This document shows positions 1-8,276 of a DNA stretch of 64,000 bases, in pieces; the first letter of the stretch is position 1; each line of letters begins with the position of its first letter. Source of the stretch: Acidobacteriota bacterium (lineage in GTDB: Bacteria; Acidobacteriota; Terriglobia; UBA7540); NCBI GenBank assembly GCA_004298155.1, contig SCRD01000020.1, positions 1-64,000 on the forward strand. The letters run 5' to 3'. Under the pieces are notes generated by a model. The model did not search any database. It was given only the letters and a program-made list of their open reading frames with translations, and was not told the DNA's origin. The position numbers and the translations under genes are program-made.

Positions 1-257
1 ACTCCGTAATCGCTGATTTTCCCGCTCGAAATATCGTAGGTGACAAAGTGAATCTCCTCATCTTCATCTGCAGGAGCAGCCCGGTCGACCTCGGCCTGCA
101 TGGCTTCCGCCGCTGTGGGCCTGCCGATTGTTCGGGCCGCGGGCGCCTCGCAGAGGCCATTAATTCCGAGCTCCTTGACGTCATCCTCCTTAAAGGCGCG
201 AGCAACAGCCTTTCTATGACGGTGCTCATTGAAAGAAAACCTAACATCGTTAACCAT
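1..257 (-). CDS. Unidentified protein, N-terminal 85 codons (cut by window start)
   Basis: An uninterrupted minus-strand frame runs from an ATG at 257 off the left edge of the window. The translation begins MVNDVRFSFNEHRHRKA and continues with an acidic, alanine-rich stretch; it ends at the edge with ..VTYDISSGKISDYG. I do not recognise a family. The composition looks like genuine protein (charged N-terminus, hydrophobic beta-like segment IHFVTYDIS), and there is no stop in 85 codons. No clear ribosome binding site precedes the ATG, so the start is provisional. It lies beside decayed DNA and could itself be a remnant. Confidence 0.45.
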   Translation of the reverse strand, partial: MVNDVRFSFNEHRHRKAVARAFKEDDVKELGINGLCEAPAARTIGRPTAAEAMQAEVDRAAPADEDEEIHFVTYDISSGKISDYG

Positions 258-742
258 TGTATTGCCAAAAGTGTAAGTCCAGCCCAACACCGACTCCATA
301 CCACGGCTTGAACGAGTGGCATCATCGGTTGGAAAAAATGATGGCGCACGACTTCGATTTCTTCAATGACATACCTGGCAAACAGTGAACCGTTATCGGC
401 CAATTTGTTGCCCCGCCGGTCGATGTCACGGTTTGAACTGGTGGCTCCCTATTTATCGGAAATCCAGTTCAGCGCGGAATTGGGAACATTAGGTAATGGA
501 ATATATTTTTGAAGAACATAGGGAGCCACTGAACTCATTCTAGCGCCCCTTAGGAGGCCCTCGGCTCTGGCGGGGGATACTTAGCCGGGTGCTGCAAAAT
601 TCGATCTTCAGACCCTTAAATGCTTTTGACCGTGCACGAAGCTCGAGCGACTTGGATGGGGCACCAAATTTCTGAAAAACAGGAGAGCTGCGTGCGCGGC
701 GATTCTAAGTTGTAGAGCCCGGCGTTTTTTGTTGCAAACACC
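258..742. other. Non-coding stretch with a 12-bp inverted repeat
   Basis: No credible gene is seen. The notable structure is a perfect 12-bp inverted repeat, GTGGCTCCCTAT at 441-452 and ATAGGGAGCCAC at 518-529, enclosing 65 bp. Two related phrases, CACGGCTTGAACGAGTGGC near 303 and CACGGTTTGAACTGGTGGC near 427, look like diverged direct repeats. This may be debris of a small mobile element, but no transposon ends were matched. Confidence 0.35.
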
Positions 743-1795
743 GGAGAGCGGTTGCCCAACAATCATCCTCTGCGGGCGATCAAGCGGCATGCCGATGAGG
801 TGCTGAAAGGGGTGAGGCGCGCGCCCGACAACGCGCTCAGCGAAACGGAACAGCCCGGCATTCCGCCCGATGTGCTGCGGAATGTGCTGTCGCTCCAGGC
901 GCTGTATTCGGTTCCTTCCGAATAGCACCTGGGGGAGGCGATCAACTGGGGCCTGCTCTGCGATATCGAGGCGGACGCGGAGATGTGGGACGCAATGGCC
1001 TTTACGCACGACCGAGAGCACTCCGAGCCGTACGGCTTGGTGCAGAAATGTTTCAGACATGTGGTTGCCTCGGCGCTCCTTGCGCAGCACGCTTCGAAAG
1101 ATCACTCCATCATGGACGATACGTTGATCCAGCCCCGGACTTCGCTGAAAAGCTTTCGGCCTAAGGATGGGTCTAGGGATCTGGGTTCGGGCGACTGAGA
1201 CTTCAATCCTTCAGTGAACTTTCCCGGCGGGCGGCGCACGATCCAAAGGCATCGCTCGACCAACGATCCCAAAGTGACGACGGCCCGCAAGAGCGACAGC
1301 CAACTAGCACTGCTCTTGCACGGGGGTACTCTTTGATGCAAAACCGCCGAAGCCTTCGTGTGGATAGCACCGTGGCAGAAGCTAATGGCCACGGCGAGCG
1401 CGGTAGGGCCGAGAAATTATTATGGCGTTTTCGGCGCCGGCACGGCGTGAAATCAAAGACCGTGGGCGCGTACCGCTGCTGCCAGGCAAGTTCTTGCGCA
1501 CGCTGGAGGAAGATATCTCGATTACTCCAAAAGTGCTTATCACCGCCGAACGGGTGGTGGGCCAAGGACCTGCCGCCGAGATGCGGCGGCACATGCTGCA
1601 GCGGATAAAGACCAAGTGCTGTTCGCTCGTTCAGCGGGTGCGGAAAAGGTCGAGCAGTTGCTCGGATGGATAAAACAACCGGGCGGCTTGCGCAAAGTGC
1701 GGCACGTGGGCCGCTGGAGAATTCAGCAGGTGGCTCATCTGTAGGCGGCGGCCAACAACTTATTTCGCCTGGCCCACTTGGAAGCGGCGGCATAA
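743..1795 (+). pseudogene. Decayed IS5-type transposase
   Basis: Piecing frames together gives a recognisable IS5-group DDE transposase. Frame 2 from 743 reads ERLPNNHPLRAIKRHADEV, then the typical LQALYSVPSE segment, broken by a TAG at 923; it resumes through HLGEAINWGLLCDIE and the first catalytic aspartate region (IMDDTLIQ) until TGA at 1196. A further piece (MQNRRSLRVDSTVAEANGH) sits in another frame from 1333. The C-terminal block (KVEQLLGWIKQPGGLRKVRH) returns in frame 2 near 1640, is hit by TAG at 1742, and ends at the TAA at 1793. Several stops and at least two frameshifts make it non-functional. The segment between about 1430 and 1630 aligns poorly in my reading. No terminal inverted repeats or target duplication were identified. 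Confidence 0.8.
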
Positions 1796-2148
1796 CCGAA
1801 ATCGGGAAGCGGACGAAAGCTGCAACGGTAACATCGCGGTCCAAGAAGAGCGGCCTCCCCGTGAGCAAGGGTGCTTTACTCCGTTCAATCGCAACCGCAT
1901 TTCAAATTCCACTCGATTTACAGCATCCTGCCACAGCCACATACGAGCATTGATCCAAATCCCTCCTTCAGGTGACGCACCGCACAAGCCATTTTCGGAC
2001 TCCTCGATTTCGGGCGTGAGGCTGCACGATTGTGAATGCAATTTTTCTTATATCCGATGCCTCAATTCCGGTGGACAACGTGATAGTGCTGTATTTTCTT
2101 ATTGAAGATGAGCATGATAATGAATTCCAATAGCTTGGAAGGTTCTTC
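1796..2148. other. Intergenic, no gene seen
   Basis: Between the transposase remnant and the TetR promoter I see no ORF with family features and no strong hairpin. The only clear functional signals are the promoter and operator candidates that follow it. Confidence 0.5.
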
Positions 2149-2194
2149 TTGACTTCTTGTCTGATATGCACTACATTGTGAACGTCTAATCACA
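2149..2194 (+). promoter_or_regulatory. Putative promoter and operator of the TetR gene
   Basis: A -35-like TTGACT (2149-2154) and a -10-like TACATT (2172-2177) are separated by 17 bp. Directly downstream lies an inverted repeat TGTGA-8-TCACA (2177-2194), just before the repressor start at 2203. A palindrome at this place is typical of TetR autoregulation. The half-site GTGA is shared with the palindrome before the adaptor gene, which supports one repressor acting at both sites. Confidence 0.5.
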
Positions 2195-2202
2195 TAGAGG
2201 CA

Positions 2203-2805
2203 ATGATGGCTCTGGAAAAGCTTGATACCAGAATTCGAAAGGAACAGATCATCGAGGCTGCACTGGGACTGATTGCCTCACACGGCGTCCGTCGGCTGAG
2301 CATGACTGCGATCGCACGGCGCGTCGGGCTAGTGCCCTCCGCTCTCTATCGGCATTTTGGGAGCAAGCAGGAGATACTGGAGGCGGCGGTCCAGTTGGTC
2401 GGGCAGCGCGCAGGCGAGAACCTGAAGGCGGTTCGCAAACTTACACCGAACTCCCTGGATCGTATGGAGCTGCTTTTGGCCGGGATTATCAAGATGATAC
2501 GGGATCTACACGCCATGCCGCGCATTATATTTTCCGAGGGAATATCCACCGGCCACCCGGAAGCGAAGCGCCAGGCTTATGAACTTCTAAAGGGCGTTCT
2601 GAAAGGGATTGAGGAGATCATTCTCGAAGGGCAGGAGCAGGGCGAGATCCGCGCCGATCTTGACGCCAAGTCGCTCTCGGTGGTCTTCTGGGGAATGATT
2701 CCTGCAACGGTGATCCTGTGGCATTTGAGCGATGGCCAGTTCGACGTAACACGACACGCAGAGAAATCCTGGGAATTGTTTCGGGAAGGGATCCGGGCTA
2801 GTTGA
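2203..2805 (+). CDS. TetR-family transcriptional repressor of the efflux operon
   Basis: A 200-residue TetR-type repressor. Residues about 12-60 form the DNA-binding helix-turn-helix: IIEAALGLIASHGVRRLSM followed by TAIARRVGLVPSALYRHFGS, the classic TetR recognition motif. The rest is a helical ligand-binding domain of variable sequence. It lies first in a run of genes for a YbhGFSR-type ABC efflux system, matching CecR-type regulators that sit before such operons in enterobacteria. Palindromes before this gene (2177-2194) and before the adaptor (2822-2837) are the likely operators. ATG codons at 2203 and 2206 are both possible; AGAGG lies a few bases upstream. The inducing ligand is unknown. 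Confidence 0.88.
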   Translation: MMALEKLDTRIRKEQIIEAALGLIASHGVRRLSMTAIARRVGLVPSALYRHFGSKQEILEAAVQLVGQRAGENLKAVRKLTPNSLDRMELLLAGIIKMIRDLHAMPRIIFSEGISTGHPEAKRQAYELLKGVLKGIEEIILEGQEQGEIRADLDAKSLSVVFWGMIPATVILWHLSDGQFDVTRHAEKSWELFREGIRAS

Positions 2806-2837
2806 TTTTTTGGCATATAATGTGAATAATCATTCAC
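2802..2837 (+). promoter_or_regulatory. Putative efflux-operon promoter with TetR operator
   Basis: In the gap between repressor and adaptor, TTGATT (2802-2807) and AATAAT (2825-2830) are 17 bp apart; a consensus TATAAT at 2816-2821 is an alternative -10. Overlapping the start region is GTGAAT-AATC-ATTCAC (2822-2837), a near-perfect inverted repeat. This suggests the pump genes have their own repressor-controlled promoter rather than relying only on read-through from the repressor gene. Confidence 0.55.
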
Positions 2838-2852
2838 TTGCGGAGAGCAGAG

Positions 2853-4043
2853 ATGACGATTGAGAGTTTAAGAAAAAAGGCTGCCGGGCTTCGACCCTAC
2901 AGAAACCGGCTAGTTCTCCTAGCACTTGCCGTACTTGTGGCTGTGGCAGCCTTTGCATGGTTCCGGGCGTGGTCGCGAAGTACTGACAAACCGATTCGCG
3001 TCTCGGGCAACATCGAAGTCACCGATGCCGAGTTGAGCTTCAAAATTCCAGGCCGCGTGGATGCCCGCCTTGTGGACGAAGGGCAGATGGTAAAGTCGGG
3101 CGAGATCGTGGCATTGCTCGACAACCGGGAGCTCTCGCAGGAAGTGGCCCGCAACAAGGCTGCGGTTGAAGTGGAGCAGGCCGCGCTCGCCGCGCTCGAA
3201 GCCGGGTCACGCCCGGAAGAAATCGCGGAAGCACGGGCGGCAGCAAGCCAGGCCAAATCACGATTGCAAGAGCTGGAAGCCGGGTCGCGCCCTCAGGAGA
3301 TTGCAGCGGCCGAGGCGGCCTATCAGAGTGCCCGGGCGGATGCTAAACGCTTGGCAGACGACTTCGACCGTTACATTGGACTCTACAGAAAACAGCTAGT
3401 TTCCACACAGCAATATGATGCAGCCCGAACAGCATCCGAAATGGCCGGCGCGCGCGAGCGCCAGGCGAAAGAACAACTCGACCTTTTGGAAGAAGGCCCG
3501 CGCAAGGAAGAGATTGCCCAGGCCCGCGACGCATACGCGCAGGCCGGGCAGCGTTACACGCTGGTTAAAATCGGGCCACGCCGAGAAGATATCGAACAAG
3601 CGAGGGCGCGTCTGGACCAGGCGCGAGAGTCGCTGGCGCTCTCGGAAACGCGGCTCGGATACGCCACGCTGGTTTCCCCAATGTCAGGTATGGTCCTTTC
3701 AAAGAGCATCGAGCCGGGTGAGTACGTCTCCGGCGGTACGCCAATTGTGGCCGTGGCCGACCTTGTAAACGTCTGGCTGCGCGCCTATATGAACGAGACG
3801 GACTTGGGCCGCGTGAAGCTCGGGCAGCCGGTGAGTGTGACCACGGACACGTATCCCGGTAAGGTGTATGACGGTCGCATCTCATTCATCTCATCGCAGG
3901 CAGAGTTCACCCCCAAAAGCGTGCAGACAGAGAAGGTGCGGGTGAAATTGGTTTACCGCATCAAAGTGGACATCAAAAACCCTAACATGGAGCTAAAGCC
4001 CGGCATGCCAGCAGACGCAGAAATCCTGACGGGGGACAGATAA
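2853..4043 (+). CDS. HlyD-family periplasmic adaptor of ABC efflux pump (YbhG-like)
   Basis: A 396-residue membrane-fusion protein that links the inner-membrane ABC transporter to the outer-membrane channel. After a basic N-terminus comes one membrane anchor (about residues 18-38, LVLLALAVLVAVAAFAWF). A first biotinyl-lipoyl half follows (KIPGRVDARLVDEGQMVKSG), then a long coiled-coil hairpin built from four imperfect repeats such as EAGSRPEEIAEARA, EAGSRPQEIAAAEA, EEGPRKEEIAQARD and IGPRREDIEQARA. The second lipoyl half and beta-barrel domain close the protein (VSPMSGMVLSKSIEPGEYV). I chose ATG 2853 because GGAGA lies at suitable distance; an upstream TTG at 2838 is less likely. The stop overlaps the next start (TAATG), indicating translational coupling. 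Confidence 0.9.
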   Translation: MTIESLRKKAAGLRPYRNRLVLLALAVLVAVAAFAWFRAWSRSTDKPIRVSGNIEVTDAELSFKIPGRVDARLVDEGQMVKSGEIVALLDNRELSQEVARNKAAVEVEQAALAALEAGSRPEEIAEARAAASQAKSRLQELEAGSRPQEIAAAEAAYQSARADAKRLADDFDRYIGLYRKQLVSTQQYDAARTASEMAGARERQAKEQLDLLEEGPRKEEIAQARDAYAQAGQRYTLVKIGPRREDIEQARARLDQARESLALSETRLGYATLVSPMSGMVLSKSIEPGEYVSGGTPIVAVADLVNVWLRAYMNETDLGRVKLGQPVSVTTDTYPGKVYDGRISFISSQAEFTPKSVQTEKVRVKLVYRIKVDIKNPNMELKPGMPADAEILTGDR

Positions 4044-4978
4044 TGGAAGCCATCCGGACAGAATCCTTGACCAAAACTTTCGGCGGGCTGACGGCCGTGG
4101 ATGCCGTGACGCTCACGGTGGAAGAAGGAGAAATCTTCGGGCTCGTCGGACCGGACGGTGCGGGCAAATCCACTACCATGAGGCTGTTGAGTGCCATCAT
4201 GGACCCGACTTCAGGCAACGCGTGGGTAGCCGGCCATCATACGGTGCGAGAGGCCGAGGCGGTGAGCAACGATATCGGGTACATGAGCCAGCGGTTCGGC
4301 CTCTACCCGGATCTGACGGTTGCCGAGAACATCAACTTTTATGCTGACATCTACGGTGTGCCGCGCCGGAGACGCCAGGAAAAGATCGAACGACTTCTGG
4401 CTTTCAGCAACCTGACGCCTTTCAAAAAACGGCTGGCGGCAAATCTTTCCGGGGGGATGAAGCAGAAGCTGGGCCTGGCCTGTGCGCTGATCCACACGCC
4501 CAGGGTGCTCTTTCTCGACGAACCCACGAACGGCGTCGATCCTTCGTCGCGCCGTGATTTCTGGCGCATCCTTTACCAACTTCTTCGTGAGCGTGTCACG
4601 ATTTTTGTTTCCACCGCATATCTCGATGAGGCCGAGCGCGCCAATCGGGTTGCGCTCATGGATCATGGAAAACTTATCGCTGTGGGCACTCCGGACGAGG
4701 TGAAAAAGCTGATGCGCGGCGGCATTCTGGAGGTCCGTGCTTCAGATCCGCGTCGAGCCACAGCGATTCTTCGCGAACAACTGGGCACGGGGCTGGTCGA
4801 CCTGTTCGGGGACCGCGTCCACGTGGTCACCGCAGAGCCAGAAGCTTTTCGGCCACGGATTGAACAGGCGATGGCCGGCGCAGGACTGAAGATCGAAAGC
4901 CTTCGCCTGATCGAACCCTCACTTGAAGATGTTTTCGTTTCCGTACTGGCTCGAAAGAATGAAGAGCAGCAGCAATGA
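4043..4978 (+). CDS. ABC transporter ATP-binding protein with degenerate H-loop (YbhF N-half-like)
   Basis: A 311-residue nucleotide-binding subunit, presumed to energise the two ABC-2 permeases downstream. Visible motifs: Walker A GPDGAGKST (about residues 35-43), Q-loop YMSQRF, signature LSGGMKQKL, Walker B VLFLDEP with D-loop. The switch region reads VSTAYLDEAE where the usual histidine would be (compare VTTHYMDEAE in the neighbouring ATPase), so the H-loop His is replaced by Ala. In enterobacterial YbhF two such domains are fused in one chain; here they are separate genes overlapping by 4 bp. The asymmetry suggests one canonical and one impaired ATP site. The C-terminal 70 residues are an accessory domain of the DrrA/CcmA type. 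Confidence 0.9.
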   Translation: MEAIRTESLTKTFGGLTAVDAVTLTVEEGEIFGLVGPDGAGKSTTMRLLSAIMDPTSGNAWVAGHHTVREAEAVSNDIGYMSQRFGLYPDLTVAENINFYADIYGVPRRRRQEKIERLLAFSNLTPFKKRLAANLSGGMKQKLGLACALIHTPRVLFLDEPTNGVDPSSRRDFWRILYQLLRERVTIFVSTAYLDEAERANRVALMDHGKLIAVGTPDEVKKLMRGGILEVRASDPRRATAILREQLGTGLVDLFGDRVHVVTAEPEAFRPRIEQAMAGAGLKIESLRLIEPSLEDVFVSVLARKNEEQQQ

Positions 4979-5946
4979 ACCAGGCAAAAGCGCATAAGGC
5001 TGTCGTCGTGAAAAATCTCGAACGGCGTTTCGGCTCTTTTGTGGCCGTCAATCGGATCAGCTTGGAAGTTGCGGAGGGCGAAATTTTCGGATTTCTCGGA
5101 CCGAACGGCGCTGGCAAATCCACCACCATCCGAATCCTGTGCGGCATTCTGGCGCCGAGCGGCGGCAGTGGCACAGTTGCCGGGTATGACCTCTTGACGC
5201 AGCCGGAAGAAATCAAGAGCCGCATTGGCTACATGAGCCAGAAATTCTCTCTCTATGAAGACTTGACAGTCGAAGAGAACATCGATTTTTACAGCGGTAT
5301 CTATCGCATCCCGCCGAAAAAGAAAAAGGAACGCAAGACATGGGTGATCGAAATGGCAGGGCTCGCCGAGCACCGCCACACGCTCACTGGCAACCTCTCC
5401 GGCGGCTGGAAGCAGCGGCTGGCGCTGGGCTGCGCCACGATGCATGAGCCTGGCATCATTTTTCTTGATGAGCCGACATCTGGCGTCGATCCCAACAGCC
5501 GCCGGCAATTCTGGAACCTGATCTACAATCTCGCCGGCAGCGGCGTCACCATCTTTGTCACGACTCACTACATGGACGAAGCGGAATATTGTGATCGCAT
5601 TGCGCTGATATATCGCGGCGAGGTGATCGCCGAGGGCACACCGGAGGTGCTGAAAACACAATTCATGCAGGAGGAAGTGCTGGAAGTGGCCTGCGACCGT
5701 CCCCTGGACGCTATGGAGGAAATTCGAAAACTTGTCGGCATTAAAGAGGTGGCGCTTTTCGGCAAGTATCTCCACGCTGTAGCCGAAAGCCGGGACGTAG
5801 GGGGATTGGTGAAAGAGGCACTCGTCCGGAGCGGATTCAATGTGGAAAAGATCGAGAAGATAGTTCCTTCGATGGAGGATGTTTTCATCTCACTGATTGA
5901 GGCACGCGACCGGGCGGAGCGGCCCGTACAGGAGGTGAAGGGATGA
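4975..5946 (+). CDS. ABC transporter ATP-binding protein (canonical, YbhF C-half-like)
   Basis: The second nucleotide-binding subunit (323 aa) has a complete motif set: Walker A GPNGAGKSTT, Q-loop YMSQKF, signature LSGGWKQRL, Walker B IIFLDEPTSGVD, and an H-loop with histidine (VTTHYMDEAE). The C-terminus carries the same small accessory domain as the upstream ATPase (MEDVFISLIEARD). ATGA overlaps with the genes before (4975-4978) and after (5943-5946) show tight coupling and argue for a 1:1 ATPase heterodimer. Confidence 0.92.
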   Translation: MNQAKAHKAVVVKNLERRFGSFVAVNRISLEVAEGEIFGFLGPNGAGKSTTIRILCGILAPSGGSGTVAGYDLLTQPEEIKSRIGYMSQKFSLYEDLTVEENIDFYSGIYRIPPKKKKERKTWVIEMAGLAEHRHTLTGNLSGGWKQRLALGCATMHEPGIIFLDEPTSGVDPNSRRQFWNLIYNLAGSGVTIFVTTHYMDEAEYCDRIALIYRGEVIAEGTPEVLKTQFMQEEVLEVACDRPLDAMEEIRKLVGIKEVALFGKYLHAVAESRDVGGLVKEALVRSGFNVEKIEKIVPSMEDVFISLIEARDRAERPVQEVKG

Positions 5947-7076
5947 ATTATCTCCGCGCCTGGGCCGTAGCGCGAAAAGAATTCCTGCACGTGCTTCGCG
6001 ACCCGCGTAGTCTGGCGATGGCGATCGCCATGCCCATGCTGTTGCTGCTGCTTTTTGGATACGCGCTGACGCTCGACGTGGACAATGTCCCAATAGTTGT
6101 CTGGGACCAGAGCCAGACGCCCGCGAGTCGCGAGTTAATCAGCCGTTTCAGAGGATCTCGCTATTTTTCGATCAAGGGTTATGGCTGGAACTATCCGGGG
6201 CTGGAGCGGGAGATCGATTCCGGCAATGTGCTGGCAGCTCTGGTGGTACCAAGAGACTTTACGAACCAGATTCGGTCAGGCAGGCAGGCTTCGCTTCAGA
6301 TGATCGTGGACGGGAGCAATTCCAACACAGCGACGCTCGCTGTGGGCTACGCCGACTCTGTGACCCGGGCCTATTCGCAGGAATTGAGCCTGAAGGAGAT
6401 CCGGCGAGCCGGCGGCGCGGTGCAAGATACACCTGTCGATTTCCGCCCGCGTGTCTGGTTCAATCCGGAGCTCGAGTCACGGAATTACATTATCCCAGGG
6501 CTGATCGCCGTCATCATGATGGTGATTGCAGCGCTGCTGACGTCGCTGACCGTGGCACGTGAATGGGAACGCGGCACCATGGAGCAACTTATCTCGACGC
6601 CGGTGACAGGCCGCGAGCTGATCATGGGAAAACTCCTGCCCTACTTTTCAATCGGTCTGCTGGATGTGCTGCTTGCTGTACTGTTGGGCGACCTCCTGTT
6701 CCACGTGCCTTTGCGCGGTAGTGTGCTGCTGCTGTTTGTTTCTGCAGCGGTTTTCCTGGCGGGCAGCATGGCGCTCGGCGTCCTGATCAGCGTGATCGCT
6801 AAAAACCAACTGATGGCCAACCAGTTGGCGATGGTGGTTACGTTTTTGCCCTCTTTTCTACTTTCGGGATTTGTCTATCCGATCAGCAATATGCCGACTG
6901 TGATTCAGTGGATCACCAATCTTGTTCCGGCGCGGTACTTCATCACGCTGCTCAAGGCAATCTACCTGAAAGGAGTGGGGGTTCCCACTTTAGCGGGTGA
7001 GGGCCTTCTGCTGGTCGTCTACGCCGGCAGCACGATACTTCTGGCGGTGGGAATCTTCAAGAAGAAACTGGTGTAA
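5943..7076 (+). CDS. ABC-2 type permease (YbhS-like)
   Basis: A 377-residue ABC-2 permease. An N-terminal membrane helix (about 23-45, MAIAMPMLLLLLFGYALTL) is followed by a large periplasmic domain (about 46-175) and five C-terminal helices, the layout of the YhhJ/YbhS/YbhR family. Conserved family phrases include the R-E-W-E-R-G-T-M-E-Q-L element between helices 2 and 3 and the SGFVYPISNMP loop before the last helices. It is expected to pair with the next permease to form the transport channel. It overlaps the upstream ATPase gene by 4 bp. Substrate unknown; family members export hydrophobic drugs or lipids. Confidence 0.92.
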   Translation: MNYLRAWAVARKEFLHVLRDPRSLAMAIAMPMLLLLLFGYALTLDVDNVPIVVWDQSQTPASRELISRFRGSRYFSIKGYGWNYPGLEREIDSGNVLAALVVPRDFTNQIRSGRQASLQMIVDGSNSNTATLAVGYADSVTRAYSQELSLKEIRRAGGAVQDTPVDFRPRVWFNPELESRNYIIPGLIAVIMMVIAALLTSLTVAREWERGTMEQLISTPVTGRELIMGKLLPYFSIGLLDVLLAVLLGDLLFHVPLRGSVLLLFVSAAVFLAGSMALGVLISVIAKNQLMANQLAMVVTFLPSFLLSGFVYPISNMPTVIQWITNLVPARYFITLLKAIYLKGVGVPTLAGEGLLLVVYAGSTILLAVGIFKKKLV

Positions 7077-7078
7077 CC

Positions 7079-8209
7079 ATGCGGGAACGCATCAAGCACA
7101 TGCTCGTTAAGGAATTCATCGAGGTCTTCCGCGATCCACGCATGAAGATTTTGATATTCGTCGTTCCACTCCTGCAATTGATCGTCTTCAGTTACGCCGC
7201 AAACACCGACGTGCGGCACGTCGCCGCAGCGGTTTATGACCTTGATAACAGCGTGGCCAGCCGCGAGCTGGTGGGCCGATTCGTGAAATCCGGATATTTT
7301 GATGTTGTCGAATACATCTCGAGCGGCGCCCGGGAGCGCGAATTGCTCGACCGTGGCAAGGTGTTGGTGGTTCTGCGCCTGGATAAAGGCTTTGAGGGGG
7401 ATATTCTCGCCGGGCACTCAGCTCCATTCCAGATGATCATCGACGGAACAGACTCCAACACCGCGGGCATCGTACTCGGTTACAGCAACACGATTGTGCA
7501 CCAATTCTCGCAATCCGTCCTCGCAGAGCGCAATGCCCACCTGCCCGGCGATGTTCGCCAGCCGGGCGAAGTGACTCTCCAGACGCGGACCTGGTTCAAC
7601 GAAAACCTCGAGAGCCGCACCTTTTTCGTGCCCGGCGTGATTGCCCTGATGATCACGCTGCTGACGCTGCTTTTGACCAGTATGGCTGTTGTTCGCGAGA
7701 AGGAGATCGGCACGATGGAGCAGATCATGGTCACGCCCATCCGTCCGGTGGAATTCATTCTGGGAAAGACCGTGCCATTCGCCCTGATCAGTTTTGTGGA
7801 CCTCGCGCTCGTAGCGGTGGCAGGCGTCTTCTGGTTTGACATTCCCGTCCGCGGAAGTCTCGTGCTGCTTGTGTTTTCGATGTCGGTATATCTTCTAAGC
7901 ACGCTGAGCATCGGGCTCCTGATTTCAACTGTGAGCCAGACGCAGCAGCAGGCGATGATGAGCACCTTTTTCTTTTTCATGCCGGCCGTACTGCTTTCGG
8001 GTTTTATGTTCCCGATCGCCAATATGCCCGTCGTCGTCCAGTGGCTGACTTATTTAAATCCCATGCGGTACGCGATGGTGATCCTGTGGGGGATATTTCT
8101 GAAGGGCGTTGGTATAAACATCCTTTGGACGCAGATCGCAGCTCTGGCGGTCATAGGAGCAGCTACCCTTGTGCTGGCGTCGAAGCGCTTCCGAAAGACA
8201 CTGGCGTGA
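7079..8209 (+). CDS. ABC-2 type permease (YbhR-like)
   Basis: A 376-residue paralogue of the preceding permease, two bases after its stop. It repeats the same plan: helix near residues 21-40, periplasmic domain with the shared phrase FQMIIDGTDSNTA, then membrane helices with VVREKEIGTMEQIMVTPIRP and SGFMFPIANMPVVVQW. Together the two permeases and two ATPases make a complete heteromeric ABC exporter, with the HlyD adaptor and TolC-like channel encoded on either side. Confidence 0.92.
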   Translation: MRERIKHMLVKEFIEVFRDPRMKILIFVVPLLQLIVFSYAANTDVRHVAAAVYDLDNSVASRELVGRFVKSGYFDVVEYISSGARERELLDRGKVLVVLRLDKGFEGDILAGHSAPFQMIIDGTDSNTAGIVLGYSNTIVHQFSQSVLAERNAHLPGDVRQPGEVTLQTRTWFNENLESRTFFVPGVIALMITLLTLLLTSMAVVREKEIGTMEQIMVTPIRPVEFILGKTVPFALISFVDLALVAVAGVFWFDIPVRGSLVLLVFSMSVYLLSTLSIGLLISTVSQTQQQAMMSTFFFFMPAVLLSGFMFPIANMPVVVQWLTYLNPMRYAMVILWGIFLKGVGINILWTQIAALAVIGAATLVLASKRFRKTLA

Positions 8210-8276
8210 TTTGCACTCGGCACGCTGGCGTCCTGCGAATGACAAACGAGTTCAGCTGACCAAAGAGGAAAACCAA

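Noticed and set aside
4663-5775. 370-codon minus-strand ORF across the two ABC ATPase genes
   Set aside because: It spans two overlapping, well-supported genes on the opposite strand and shows no domain.
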